This document shows, piece after piece, positions 13,971-29,199 of a DNA stretch of 64,000 nucleotides. Each line of letters opens with the position of its first letter. The first letter of the stretch is position 1. The translations under genes and the position numbers were made by a program. The stretch comes from Cacajao melanocephalus (lineage: Eukaryota > Chordata > Mammalia > Primates > Pitheciidae), in NCBI GenBank assembly GCA_963573385.1, contig CAUYLG010047067.1:22364-86363 (forward strand), given 5' to 3'. The notes beneath the pieces were generated by a model. It was not told where the DNA came from. It searched no databases and was given only the letters and a program-made list of their open reading frames with translations.

Positions 13971-14782
13971 TGATAGAGGCAGGAGGCAGAGAAATTCTAG
14001 GCAGACAGGGGTAGGTACTCAGGAAAATCTCACCTTTGAGCCAAAAAGCCTGAAACCCAGGACCCAAAGTGCGAACTTCTATTCCTGTTTGGCTGCTCTT
14101 TCATGATTGGTTCTTTCTGAATAACATCGTATACCAATTGAATGCTGCCTTTTCCAAAAATATCTGCCCCGCCCTCCATCCTGTGCCACCTCAGACTCGG
14201 TAGGTAGAGAGAAGTGGCTTGACTGGAGAGAGGTGACTTGACTTCAGAGGGACAGCTGGACTTCAGGGGAAGATTACCTGCCTGTCCCATCCCTTCTCCA
14301 GCTTCCTTCTCCTCTGAGAGCCATTTCCATTGCTTAATAAAACTCTCTGCCTTCATCATCCTTCAAGTGTCTGGGTGACGCTATTCTTGGATGCCAGCCA
14401 AGAGATCAGGACCCACCGAGTGTGGGTACCTAAAAAAAAGGCTGTCACACTGGCCTTTCGCTCTCACACGCAGAGGGCAGCCGCCGCACACAATGAGGCA
14501 AGGGGCCCACGAACTGATAACACCTCACTGTCCATGGAGAGTGGAGCTAAGAGAGCATTATAACATGCCTTCTGGAGCTTCAGGGGTCACAGGTACCCCC
14601 ACCTGGGCACCACTGCAGGGCCTGCACAGAGCTTGCTCCTGCTGGTACCCTAAGAGGCTGGCTGAATCCTGCACTCACTTGATCATGTGCTCCCTTCCAC
14701 AAGGGGTTGAGTGCTGTGGACCGAGTAAATGTGGAACCCTCATTGCAAGTCCGACGAAGGGGTTGAGAAAAATCCTTCATCA
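13971..14782 (+). mobile_element. Solo LTR of a class I endogenous retrovirus
   Basis: An 812-bp element beginning TGATAGAGG and ending CTTCATCA, flanked by a 4-bp duplication CTTC (13967-13970 and 14783-14786), the size typical of gammaretrovirus-like ERVs. A plus-strand AATAAA lies at 14336-14341, followed by a long R/U5-like region. Removing the element rejoins a normal minisatellite unit, so it entered an existing array. No gag, pol or env is present. The subfamily was not assigned with confidence. Confidence 0.85.
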
Positions 14783-15271
14783 CTTCTGTAGTACCTAGAG
14801 GTCTCCTGCAGTCCCTAGAGGCCCCAGCAGTTCCTAGAGGCCCCGGCAGTTCCTAGAGGCCCCAGCAGTCCCTAGAGGCAGCAGTAGTCCCTAGAGGCCC
14901 CAGCAGTCCCTAGAAGCCCCAGCAGTTCCTACAGGCCCCAGCATTCACTACAGGCCCCATCACTTCCTACAGGACCCATCAGTCCCTAGAGGCCCCAGCA
15001 CTTCCTATAGGCCCCAGCAGTCCCTACAGGCCCCAGCAGTCCTTAGAGGCCCCAGCAGTCCCTAGTGGCCCCAGCAGTCCTTAGAGGCCCCAGCAGTCCC
15101 TAGAGGCCCCAGCAGTCCTTAGAGGCCCCAGCAGTCCCTAGAGGCCCCAGCAGTCCTTAGAGGCCCCAGCAGTCCCTAGAGGCCCCAGCAGTTCCTACGG
15201 GCCCCAGCAGTACCTACAGGCCCCAGCAGTCTCTAGAGGCCGCAGCAGTTCCTACAGGCCCCAGCAGTTCC
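14783..15271. repeat. 19-bp minisatellite, right block
   Basis: About 25 units of GCCCCAGCAGTCCCTAGAG type. The consensus differs from the left block mainly by CCCCAGCAGTCC against CCCCTGCAGTTCC, and alternating CCCTAG/CTTAG units suggest two-unit higher-order copying at about 15031-15185. Confidence 0.97.
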
Positions 15272-15356
15272 ATGCCACATGGGGTTTCCCAGCATATTCA
15301 CTTATTTCATCAAGCCAGAAAGAAGAGTTTCTCTAACAAGTCTGCTAGCAAGATGA

Positions 15357-15560
15357 TTTTTTTTTTCTTTTAGTGACAGCATCTTTGAGTAGTCTACAGG
15401 CACATGCCACCATACCCAGCTAATTTATTTTTTTACTTTTTGTAAAGATGAGGTCTCCCTCTGTTGCCTAGTCTGGTCTTGAACTCCTAGCTTCAAGCAA
15501 TCCTCCCACCTTGGCCTCCCAAAGTCCTGGAATTACAGGTATGAGCTCACGTGCCTGACC
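15357..15560 (-). mobile_element. Alu SINE, diverged
   Basis: Reverse-orientation old Alu: poly(T), AGTGACAGCATCTTTGAGTAG, CTACAGGCACATGCCACCAT, TTGGCCTCCCAAAGTCCTGG, ending GTGCCTGACC. An internal segment between the T-rich head and GAGTAG is missing. Confidence 0.85.
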
Positions 15561-15739
15561 AAGACAGGGTTTTAGATAATGGACTGTAATCATGAGAGTG
15601 ACATCTCATCACATTTGCCACATTCCATGGGTTAGAGCAAGTAACAGACCTATCCACACTTCAGGGGGAGGGGTTATGAAGGCCAACTTAGAGTCTGCCT
15701 GCCACAGAAGTTACTATCTCTCAACTTGAGCGTTTTCAC

Positions 15740-15905
15740 ATAAAAACGAATACATCTGTCCTTAGGGTAGTCATGAGGATTAATGCATGCAGAACTCTTT
15801 GAACAATACCTGGCTTATAGCACCTGCTGAGCAAGCTCCGTGCAGCAAGCTCAGTAATAGATAGGTACCATTATTATTGCTGTTATTATTTTTATTATTA
15901 TTACT
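15740..15905 (+). mobile_element. MIR SINE 3' half
   Basis: TAGTCATGAGGATTAATGCA, AACAATACCTGGCTTATAGC, and a terminal TTATTATTGCTGTTATTATT. Confidence 0.65.
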
Positions 15906-17624
15906 AGATATCTTGCTACAGCCAAAAAAACATCAGCAACTCTGACCAGGTTTCAGAATTCGCTGATTGGTTTGCTCGTGCTTCTCAGGGGCTCCTAACC
16001 TATGCTCTTCTCACCTCAACTTAACCCATGTGCGGCTGCAGGGGCAGCTGCAGAGTTTGCTGAACATCTCTTGTCTGTCCATAACCTGATGAGAAAATGA
16101 GGAGAGGAAGAGGAAGCATCCTTCCTTTTTTAGACAGGGCTCAGAATTACTATCAGCTTGAGTACACATCCTGGGCATTTTCAACTATCTGGCCCAAGGC
16201 TAGGTTATCGATAAAGCTTAATACTCATGGTATCCACACAGTTTAAAAATTGGATAATCTGATAAAAGAATGAAGTCCTCATGGGAAAAGTCTGAACCTT
16301 GTTGGTCTTCCTAACACAAATATATGCAGTTTGGTGCTGCTTTCATTTGGAATTCCATATGAAGTTAGAGGTAGAAAAACCTTAATTTTCTTAGTAACTA
16401 TGAGCCCTGAAGCTTCTGTTCTGATTTGAACATAGCAGAAGACCTGGAATTGAAAATGTCCAGAATTGAAAATTTTCTGAATTAGCACTCAGACTTCATT
16501 TTTGTTTCATACACCATTAGATTAACCATTTTCATTTTGTTTCTTAGATTAAATGCAACAAGTCAAAGGCAGTGAGAGGTGAAGTTTCTCGGTGATTTTC
16601 CTTTGTCAACAGTCACACTCACAGCAGAGAGCTTGAGAGTGATCAGGAGACAGCAAAGCTGTCGACAAAGAATTTTATAGGAAGAGCAATTTGGGACTAA
16701 TTACAATAGAGGTTAAGTGGCATTGCTTACATTTGTGGCATCACAGAGCAGTGCAACATCAAAGAAAGTTTACGTCTTATTGAGAATACTCACTTAAGTC
16801 ACATAAAATATGTTATACATTACTTTTTCAATTGTAGAAATAACACTTTTAAAAATCAATTATAGGGTTGTGCTTTAGATTTCATGGAAAATTAACTTAT
16901 GAATAGTATCTTATATATTAATAAATACAGATTAGTGTTAGAGTAACATCGTTTGGCAGAAGAACGGTCAAATAGGGAAGGATTTCTACAGAACAGAGGA
17001 CAAGAAGGTGCACTCTGACTTTCACCTCCATCTGTGGCACAGGCCATGTGGAAGCATGCCTGCCACTGTCGTCACTTGCCTCCAGCTGCCTCCTTTGCTT
17101 CTGAAGTTTCTGTCACTGCCACATCTAATATCAGACCCATCACCACATGGTTGGTTCTGTGTGTGATTGTCTTCTCCTCTCAGCAGCTCTGGGAAACTCT
17201 CCTGAGGACAAAGCGTTGCCTATTCCAGAAAACACCACCTGTCCTGCAGATCCAGAGCCTGGTGGCCTCTGAAGACCCGCTGTTCTCCTCTGGCCCTTTC
17301 ACCACTCATCCCATTCAAGTCACCCTCCAACTTAGCAGGGACTTACGATCAGAATGTGCTTCTTCTTTAAGTTTATTTTAGCTACTAAAAATGGATGAAC
17401 TTGAAAATTATGTTTCTTTTACTCCTATTAGGGGTGCCACTCTTCGATAGCCAGAATCTTGGCTGATAAGAGGATGACATTTCCCAGTGACTGGATCTGC
17501 TTTCACACTCATCTGCAGAAGGAGCTGGCGTTTCCTTCCCTGAGGTCTTTGGCTTGGGTCTCTAATCATGGCACTGTCGCTTGAAGTCTTGTTTTGATTT
17601 TCCCCATAGTCCAAAAGCACAGGG
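15906..17624. other. MC2R 3' flank, mostly unique
   Basis: No independent gene recognised. A 115-codon plus-strand frame at 17034-17381 has no domain. Distal MC2R polyadenylation could extend into this stretch (AATAAA on minus at 17372-17377). Confidence 0.5.
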
Positions 17625-17625
17625 G

Positions 17626-17657
<32 letters not shown>

Positions 17658-17689
17658 ACACACACACACATACACTCTCTCTCTCTCTT
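17625..17689. repeat. (CA)n(CT)n microsatellite
   Basis: CA repeats with two TACA interruptions, followed by a short CT run. Confidence 0.97.
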
Positions 17690-17939
17690 TGTTCCTTAAA
17701 ATATGTATTGGGGCTCTTTTCTTGTACTTCTATATTTGAACAAACACGCATAGTTTGGTTACAGCTTCTTCAAATAGTCAGTTTTCATCTGGCCTTTATT
17801 TCCACATAGGAACTAAATGGATTAAATTTTCATTTCTTCCTTTGAAATGTATGCTCTTAAAACATGAGGAAATGTAACAGGAAAGGGTTTTAAGGCCAGT
17901 GGGATACTGAGTGAGCAAAGAAGACTAATGGAGAAGGTC

Positions 17940-18634
17940 CATTTATTATTGGAAACTCAAAGCTGGTTATTTGACATTTATAGTTTATACTCAGCCCCCA
18001 CTTCCAGGAATTGAGGTGGCTTCAATACATCAGGCTGATAGAGAGAAGAAGGAGGGAGGAGATTTGCCATGGCTGTGGGAGACAGGCAAATCCAGCTGCA
18101 GCAATGTGTTCCTTCCAATTTATTACCGGCTTACAAAGACCCTACAGCTTCTTCCTGGAGTTGCGTGCCCAGGTACTTTAACTTCTGGAAATCGGTCACA
18201 ATGGCCTACAGCCTGGAAAGGCCTCCCCAGGACTGGCTTGCTAGAGTCCACAGGAAAACAAGCCTTTGCTTTAGCCAAAGGCCTTGAGTTTTTATTGCTG
18301 TTTGTATTAGGTTGGTGCAAAAGTAATCACAATTTTTGGTCATTGAAAGTAATGGCAAAAACCACAATTATGTTTGAATCAACCTAATATTTTGTATTCT
18401 ATTCTTCTTTTACTACATTGTTTGATCTCTCCAGTTGTAAAGTTTAAAAGTCGTCCCTACAATAAGACTGTTCACACAGAACCCAGCTATTAGAAACGCT
18501 AGCTGGTGGGATCACCCTTGCATCTGTTAGGGAAGGAAGGCCAGTCGGGAGCACTGGCATTTGTTGGAAAGTTACATTATTCTGTCACTTGGCAACATTA
18601 TTCCCATAGATTCTAAAATGAGGGATCAGTCACT
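17940..18634 (-). other. MC2R: MC2R 3'UTR (proximal part) with candidate poly(A) signals
   Basis: Sequence downstream of the TAG at 18637-18635. Minus-strand AATAAA hexamers (TTTATT on plus) occur at 18291-18296, 18119-18124 and 17942-17947, and further down at 17795-17800 and 17372-17377. Use of 18119-18124 or 17942-17947 would give an mRNA near the 1.8-kb species reported for human MC2R; distal signals could give the longer species. Which site is used cannot be told from sequence. The UTR contains a MADE1 element. Confidence 0.5.
18307..18387 (+). mobile_element. MADE1 (mariner-derived MITE) in the MC2R 3'UTR
   Basis: An 81-bp near-palindrome with inverted ends TTAGGTTGGTGCAAAAGTAA and TCAACCTAA, flanked by TA dinucleotides (18305-18306 and 18388-18389) as expected of Tc1/mariner insertion. 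The length matches the ~80-bp MADE1 consensus. It folds into a hairpin in either direction. MADE1 copies are the source of the primate miR-548 family. One arm has diverged (CACAATTATGTTTGAATC). Confidence 0.93.
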
Positions 18635-19655
<1,021 letters not shown>

Positions 19656-19781
19656 CTAAAAGAGAGTATGCAGAAATATTAGTTGAAAGTACACTAGAAA
19701 ATACAAACCAGCCACAGTTGCTTAAGGAAACTCTATTTCCTCTATAAAAATACAAATAAATCAGTATATTAGAAAGAGCCT

Positions 19782-20232
19782 GGACGCGTATGTTTATTGT
19801 AGCACCAGTGACAATAACAAAGATATGGAATCAACCAGTGTTCGTCAATGGGTGAAGAGATAAGGAAAATGTGGTACATATACACAATGAAGTACTCTTC
19901 AGCTATAAAAAAGAATAAGGTCATGTCTTTTGCAGCAACACGGATGGAAGTGAAGACCATTATCTAAGTAAAGTAACTCAGAAAGTCAGATACTACATGT
20001 TTTCACTTATATGTGGAAGCTAAATAATGCATACATGTGGATGTAGAGTGTGGAATGGACATTGGAGACTTAGAAGAGTGGGAGGGGGTGGCTGATAAGA
20101 AATTTCCTCATGGGTAACATGTATGTTATTTGGGTGATGGATACACTAGAAGCCCAGGCTTCACCACTACGCAGTATATCTATATAACAAAATGGCACTT
20201 GTATCCCTTACATTTATAAAAATATTTATAAA
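19782..20232 (+). mobile_element. L1 3' fragment next to MC2R exon 2
   Basis: Diverged L1 ORF2 end and 3'UTR: GATATGGAATCAACCAGTGT, TGGTACATATACACAATGAA, TTTGCAGCAACACGGATGG, CATGTTTTCACTTATATGTG, ending ATTTATAAAAATATTTATAA. It begins about 127 bp upstream of the exon 2 acceptor. Confidence 0.85.
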
Positions 20233-22800
20233 GTGTGGTAATTTAAGTAAAATAATTTACTGGGCCCTCATCTTAAGCAGTTTCTGAGAAACAGCTTTAG
20301 TGGAATTTTGAGCCGAGAGATGATAGCAAAGATTATTCTTTGCTGCCCTACTTTCCCTCCCATCCTTCTCGTGAACACACGTGAGTGTGGCATGACAGGA
20401 TGGACAGCAGTGGTGCCCTTGATGAGAAAAGCGGTAAAGCAAAGAACGGTCCATGTGCGAACAGGAGAGCCCGCAGTCGCCTTCTCTGACTAGGAGGCGG
20501 TGGCTGGGCTCAGTGAACTTGGGAGAGGTTTAGGTCTCTTCCTTCTCACTGCTCTTCTCCCTGGGCCATTGCCTGACCACCTCCAGCCTGTGGGATAATG
20601 GCAAAGGTGCGGATGTATCATTCCCAAAGATGACTATGCAATGCATGTTACCACTTCTGTTTCAAAGGTCCAACTTCCGGGACTGATATTTCTGGAGAGT
20701 TCTTATTTTCGGTGTGTCTGGGGTGAAGTTGGACTGTGGCAGTCAGCAGTGGGGGATGCCAGCACCACTTGGTGAGGAAAAGACACTTCCCAGGGAGGAC
20801 AAATCTGAGAGCACAGCCTGTGATCTGAAGTCCACGGGGAGCCCATCACGGCCTCACTCTAGGAAATCGTGTGGAAAGGAACAAATTCCCTTGGAAAGGA
20901 CTGGGGCAGAGGTCAACTGCTCAGAGGGAGGTTTGCGGGTTCGGTGGGTGTGGAAGGAGGGGATTGACAGGGAGTAACTGCTGCTAGGGTTCTGCCTGGA
21001 ATGGCCTATTTACCATTTTTGCCTGAAACATGGGCAGGGTTTAAAAGCCAGAAGTCCTGCATTCCAGGAACCACCTCAGTCCCGGACAGATGGGGATGAG
21101 CCACCTTCGTGCCTCTTGCCCAGGCTCGGGGAAGCCTGTGTGCTATGTCCCACCTGCTGGGAAGCCTCAGGGATGGGAGGGGCCTGTCGTGGTCAATGTT
21201 AATGTATCAGCCTCACTGAGCTTCAGGGTGCTGGGTATATGGTGAGACAGTGTTCTCAGTGTGTCTGAGGGTGTTTCTGGATGAGACGCACATTTGAACA
21301 GGTGATTGGGTAAAGCAGAGGCTCTCCGGAATGTAGGTGAGCCTCGTTCAATCAGAAGAAGGCCTGAGGAGAACAGAACGGCTCTTCAAGGACTAGAGGG
21401 CTCCTCCTGCCTGATGGCAATGCTGGCCTCTTCCTGCCTTCAGACTAGCATGGCAGCATGAGCTCCTTTTAGGTCTCACGTCTGCTGGCTTTCAGACCGG
21501 AACACACCTTTTACTTTCCTGGGTCTCCAGCTTGCTGGGTGCAGAGCTTGGGACTGCCCAGCCCCATAACTGTGTGTGCCAATTTCCTATAATAAATCTC
21601 TTTATGTCTCTACACATCTCCTGTTGGTTCTTTTCCTCTGCAGCATCCTGGTTAACATAGGCCCATACTGGTTAGTATAGGGTCCATGTGACTGGGATGG
21701 ACCATGTATGGAGGCTCTGCCAGGACAGAGATTCCTCATATCTTATGAGTCCATTAAGTGTAATCAGAATTAGTACATATTTCCAATCTCAGATGCATTT
21801 GATGGTAAAATTGATTTTAAAAAAAGAAATGTTGAAAGTGGTTGTAACAGTTCTCAGAAACAGGTGGTTTGGGAACCCAGCTTCAGTTGCTGTGCATTGC
21901 TGACCTGCAGCTGCCAATCCTGTAAATCCACGAGGAGCCCTGAATTTGGACAGAAATGCAGTGTGCCCATGGGGCCCCTTCAACAGGCCACAATCAACCA
22001 CTGCTACTGCACATTTGTGGAGGCTGCCAAGCTGGTGGTAGGGGCTGCAGGTGGTGTGTGGCCTCATTCTTGGTAAAACGGACAGTGACACAAATTGGTG
22101 GACTTCGTGAGTGCTCAGCATGACCTGGGCACCATCTAACACTCCACATGCATTCACTCAGTCAACCCCCAGAGGAAACCACAACGGAGAGGTTGGGCAG
22201 CTGCCCAAAGCCACAGTCTGGAGAGGATACAGCAGAGCCCGCCTGTGACCACCGTGTCACACTCCTTTCACATGTGGCAAAGGTAACAACAACAGGTGCA
22301 AGAGCCAGACACAGCACCCCTACTCCATCACTAGCTGCAATAAAACCGACACCAGTCATTTTCCTCTCGACTTGGCCTTTCTCAGTGCCAAGTAGGATTT
22401 GTAGATTATGCTGCATTGCTATGCTCCTGTTGTTCCTGCTTAGGGATTGCCTGTAGAACACACTAAATGGCAATTAGAAGACGCAAAACTCACTCCATAT
22501 AAACTTCACAAGAACCTGCTGTGAGGTTCTGGAATCTGCTCGGAGTGAATCAGGAGCTCCTCACAGTGTCCCAGCTTCTGTGCTGCCTTCCTTTCTTGTT
22601 TTCACTAGATACATTTAAGATTTTTACGTCACTCTTTGAATAGGTTCTACGGCCCAATACACTTATATGTCTGTGTGTCTGTATGTGTGGATACTTATGA
22701 ACAGTACAAAGCTTCCCTCCCCACGCTCTATCCATCGGTTTCTTTCTTCTGGAATTTCTTGTGTGTGTGTGAGCATGCACGTGTGCATATTTGTGTGTGT
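20233..22800. other. MC2R intron, mostly unique
   Basis: No gene recognised. At 21480-21660 a stretch ending TCCTGTTGGTTCTTTTCCTC resembles the end of an old interspersed repeat that I could not name. Short GT-rich segments occur near 22660-22690 and 22760-22803. Confidence 0.5.
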
Positions 22801-22803
22801 GTG

Positions 22804-22990
22804 TTCTATTATTATACTTTAAGTTCTGGGGTACATGTGCAGATGGTGCAGGATTGTTACATAGGTATACAAATGCCATGGTGGTTGGTGGTTTGCTGCA
22901 TCCTTCCCCACCCCCCGCCCCGCCACTGCCCCATCACCTACATTAGGTATTTATTCTAACGTCATCCCTCCCTATCCCTCGACCCCCTGC
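22804..22990 (-). mobile_element. Short L1 3' end
   Basis: ATTATTATACTTTAAGTTCTGGGG is the reverse of a primate L1 3'UTR terminus; about 185 bp are retained, ending in a C-rich tract. Confidence 0.9.
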
Positions 22991-23461
22991 TAAGCTTCTG
23001 GAGTTTCTTTATGCATATACCAGCAAACATGAATATGCACATCTTCTCTCAGTTGTTAGGGTTTCTGGGAAGCAGAGGCTGAGATGGGATTAGCAATGCC
23101 TGTCAAGAATGCAGAGGAGTCTGCAGACTGGGAGACAGGCATGGCCCCTGGGCACATAAAGAGGAAGAAATTGAGTAGGGTGAGTCCCAGCAGCACAGCT
23201 CTATGAACGTTTTCATCTGGCCATGGAAAGGCTGCAAGTCAAAGCTGTCCATGAATACTGGTGGGGAGAGATTTGGAAAACTGAGCTGTCAACTCTTTTC
23301 CGATGGCAGGAGATCTGAGTGGCTCACGTCCATGACCAGCATGCCTCCACTTCCTGTGCGTTCAAAGAGAGTATATTGTGTATCATTTGGCACTTTGCTC
23401 TTATCTTGGAAGCTTTCCAAAGGAGGATCACTTCCTCCTCTCTCTCCTTTCCTTCCTTCTT

Positions 23462-23830
23462 TCACGCATGGTATTCCATTGTATGGATGTATCCCAAGTT
23501 ATTTAATCTATTCTGTATTGATAATTATTTGGTTTCCAATATTTTGCTGTGTAAATAATGCTATAATGCATAATCATCTAAGTATATCATTTTATGTGAA
23601 CCTGCATGAGGAAGATAATTTTATAGAAATGGAATTGTTGAGTGCAAGTGTGTATGTGTGGGTGGTTGTGATAGTTGTTCTCAGGCTGCCTTCCATAGGG
23701 GCTATCCCAGTTGACATCCTCACCAGCAATGCATGAGTGCCTGCCCCTTCCCTAGCCTCTTCAATACAGAGTGCTGTCAAGCTTTTGGATTATTGCCAAT
23801 GACACATCTTGTGGGTGTTTTAGCATCTTG
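23462..23830 (-). mobile_element. Ancient L1 fragment
   Basis: GGTATTCCATTGTATGGATG, TAATGCTATAATGCATAATC, GAAATGGAATTGTTGAGTGC and CATCCTCACCAGCAATGCAT follow the order of old L1 ORF2/3'UTR in reverse. Confidence 0.7.
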
Positions 23831-26210
<2,380 letters not shown>

Positions 26211-26223
26211 GATTCCAACATTC

Positions 26224-26523
26224 GGCCGGGTGCGGTGGCTCAGGCCTGTAATCCCAGGACTTTGGGAGGCCGAGGTGGGTGGATCATGAGGTCAGGAGTT
26301 CGAGACCAGCCTGATCAACAATCAACATGGTGAAACCCCATCTCTACTAAAAAAATACAAAAATTAGCTGGGCATGGTGGCACACTCCTGTAATCCCAGC
26401 TATTCAGGAGGCTGAGGCAGGAGAATTACCTGAACCTGGGAGGCCGAAGTTGCAGTAAGTCAAGATCGTGCCACTGCACTCCAGCTTGGGTGACAGAGTG
26501 AGACTCCATCTCAAAAAAAAAAG
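26224..26523 (+). mobile_element. Alu SINE
   Basis: Starts GGCCGGGTGCGGTGGCTCAG; both monomers, with an A tail at ~26512-26522. Flanked by a perfect 13-bp duplication GATTCCAACATTC (26211-26223, 26524-26536). A CAACAAT duplication follows the CCTGAT box. Confidence 0.97.
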
Positions 26524-26576
26524 GATTCCAACATTCTTGGAAATTTTTCAATGGAAGAGAAATCTGAGAAACAGAA

Positions 26577-26595
26577 GCGCGTGCGTGCGCGCGCA

Positions 26596-26652
<57 letters not shown>

Positions 26653-26667
26653 CAGAGAGAGAGAGAA
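26577..26667. repeat. (GC/GT)n(GA)n compound microsatellite
   Basis: GCGTGCGTGCGCGCGCATGT leads into GT repeats and then GA repeats. The purine-pyrimidine alternation is Z-DNA-prone. Confidence 0.96.
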
Positions 26668-29199
26668 GATATATCAATATCAAACTAAAATTGATTAGTG
26701 ACAGGTGACCTTTTGTTCTTTAATTTTCTTTTCTATTTTTTCCTACAATATACCTGTGAGACAGGTTACGTTTTGGGTATTACCAGAGGGTCTCATATCT
26801 AATTTATCCCAGATTTATGAGAGCTTTTTGTGGAAGTTCATTTTTGCTTTGATCTAAGAGAAATAATCATTGAAATCCAGAAACAGCATCATGAAGATAA
26901 TAACACTCAGTGCACAGAGTTTGTAGGCTGTGCTTTGGATTCTGTGTGATAATGTATGTAAATTACCAGCTCAGATTCTAGAACGCAGTGTGGACTCAAT
27001 AAACAAGATTATTCTTCAATTTGTTCTCATTGCTTAAAGTATAAAATTCTATTAGAAAACAAAACAAAACAAAACTTGGCACTTATAGCTCTGTACAGTT
27101 TGTTTCCACGCAGTTTTCTCACCGTATTTCTAGCGTTCTCCTAGGTAGAACATGTGTTCCAGCTGGCCCAGGCCTCTTACTGTCTCTAAGATGTCCTGCT
27201 CATTTTTGCCCGCCACATTTTTAGTGCTGTTCTCCCACTGAAATTTACGAATCTTTCCTTTGTCTAAATCCTATATTTGTTTAAGCCCAAACAAGATCAA
27301 ATGTCTTGAAGGTCTCTGTCTCCATCTCAACCCATGTGACCTGTCTGTGCCATCACACCACAGTGTGTCTTGTTCTCTGCTTGTGTGTGGCAGGTGACAC
27401 TCTCTGCTCTTGAGAAAGTCTACTTTAAGTGTAGACGTCTTGTCTCCTCGGCAGCTGGGCAGTGCCCTGCAAGGCTGGCAAATTTGACACCCTCTTCTTT
27501 ACATCCTCCTGGGTAACTGAGGTGTACAGCAGCAACTTGAATAATCCACAGTAATCTGAATAATTCACAGCCTGTGTTTCTAAACGAATATTTTTGGGGG
27601 AGATCTAAAGTGTACAAGACACAGAGTTAGTGGTTTCATTTTATCATATGTCAGAGCTTATGTTTTAGTGGATAATATTTGAGTTAAATTTTATAGGAAA
27701 ATGAAATCAAAATGTTGCTTTCCTCTTCTTTCAAAGTAGTAGCAAAAAAAAAAAATGTTGCCTTCCTAGAGATCAAAATGTTGCCTTCCTCTTCTTTCCA
27801 AGTGGTAGCAGAAAAATGGAAAGCCTTCACTGTCCTCCTAGACGGCGGGAAGGGTCAGGTTCTGCAGAACCCCTGAAAACAGCTTTATTTACAAGAGCAG
27901 TACTTGAAGGGTCAGAGGTCTCTTGGTGGTAAAGGCAAGAAATGCTGGGACCTTTGTGCAAGAGTCCGGAGAGGTTTTTATTCAGCAGGAAGTGGCAGAA
28001 AAGGACCCTCTGCCTGTAGAAAGGAGCTGAAATCAGACCTCTTGTATTTTGAATGTTGAAAAGGAAAAAAAAAAGCTTAACCTTTGGGAATGTTTATTTT
28101 CAGGCAGGGGAGTGGATAGAGTCTACCTCCAGGAAGAGTGGGGAGGTGACATCAGACCTGGTTTTGGCCTGGAGCCCCAGGCATGGATAGCACCCTGGGA
28201 AGGCTGTGTGTGGGACTGAAAGTGCAGGGGACTAGGAGCTAACTACCTGCGCTAGCAAATTCTGTGAGAAGATAGAAGAGCCGCCTCAAACAGCAACACC
28301 GTGAGGCAGAGGGAAGTAAGGACAGTAGTAGATCAAATACCAGACTGGTCTTGCTTAGATTTGGACTCCATAAGTCTCTACGTTTTAGAAGATTCAGGGT
28401 TACAGAGGCAGCCTAGAGGAAGATACTTTTTTTCTCACACACTAGATTGGTATTTGAACATTTAATTTGAATATTAAGAGATATGACTATTTTACCACAA
28501 CTTTGTGGAGCCACTCATATTGGTTATATAAGGTCTATGTCAAAATGTGAAATCTATGAGGCACACAGGATAAAAAGCACTATGTTGTTCTAATAAATAA
28601 GAGTTAGACGGTATATATCACGATTAAAAAATGTAAGGCCAAGATTCTCAATGTAAAGGGATTAAAATTTGTACTAATCTCAGATTTCTGGGGTTCCATT
28701 TGGTGCAAATCAAAAAAGTAGCATAGGGAGTTAAGAAAGGTGATGTGTCACCTGGAAGCAGTCATTCCCTCCTTGACCCTGGCACAAAGCTTTCTCAACC
28801 AGGAAAAAAATACGAGAATTGGCTGAAAAGTGTAAGAAGTTACTCTTGTCTGCTTTGGGTAAAAGATGGAGGAAGAAAATAGAAATACAATGATTAAGCA
28901 AATAGTTTTTTTTTGACTTGGAACCTAAAATCAACAATGACAGTTCAGAGAAAGGAAAATTGAAGAAAAGAAGACAGAAAACAGTTATAAATATAAGCTT
29001 CTGTGATTTATTTAAATTTAAATAAATATAAATTACTCAAAATCCAGGTACCAATTTTTATTAAATATAGGTATCTAATATTACTTTAGACCCTGTAGTT
29101 ACGAAATGTGTTCTTACTAAAGATCTGGAGCAAGGAACACACTCTCTGCCTTTAGCACCTAAAAACCTGACTGATTTGTGACTCAGTGGCCTTAAATAA
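26668..29199. other. MC2R intron, mostly unique
   Basis: No gene recognised. Contains a 66-bp-period local duplication at 27706-27838 with an internal A run, and an (AAAAC)n stretch at about 27058-27075. Confidence 0.5.

Noticed and set aside
13132..15271. CRISPR-like array
   Set aside because: Units are contiguous with no unique spacers, in primate DNA; it is a minisatellite.
17408..17751. Cys/Val-rich ORFs
   Set aside because: Produced by translating the (CA)n microsatellite.
23203..23736. 177-codon plus-strand ORF
   Set aside because: Overlaps an ancient reverse L1 fragment; no coding signature.
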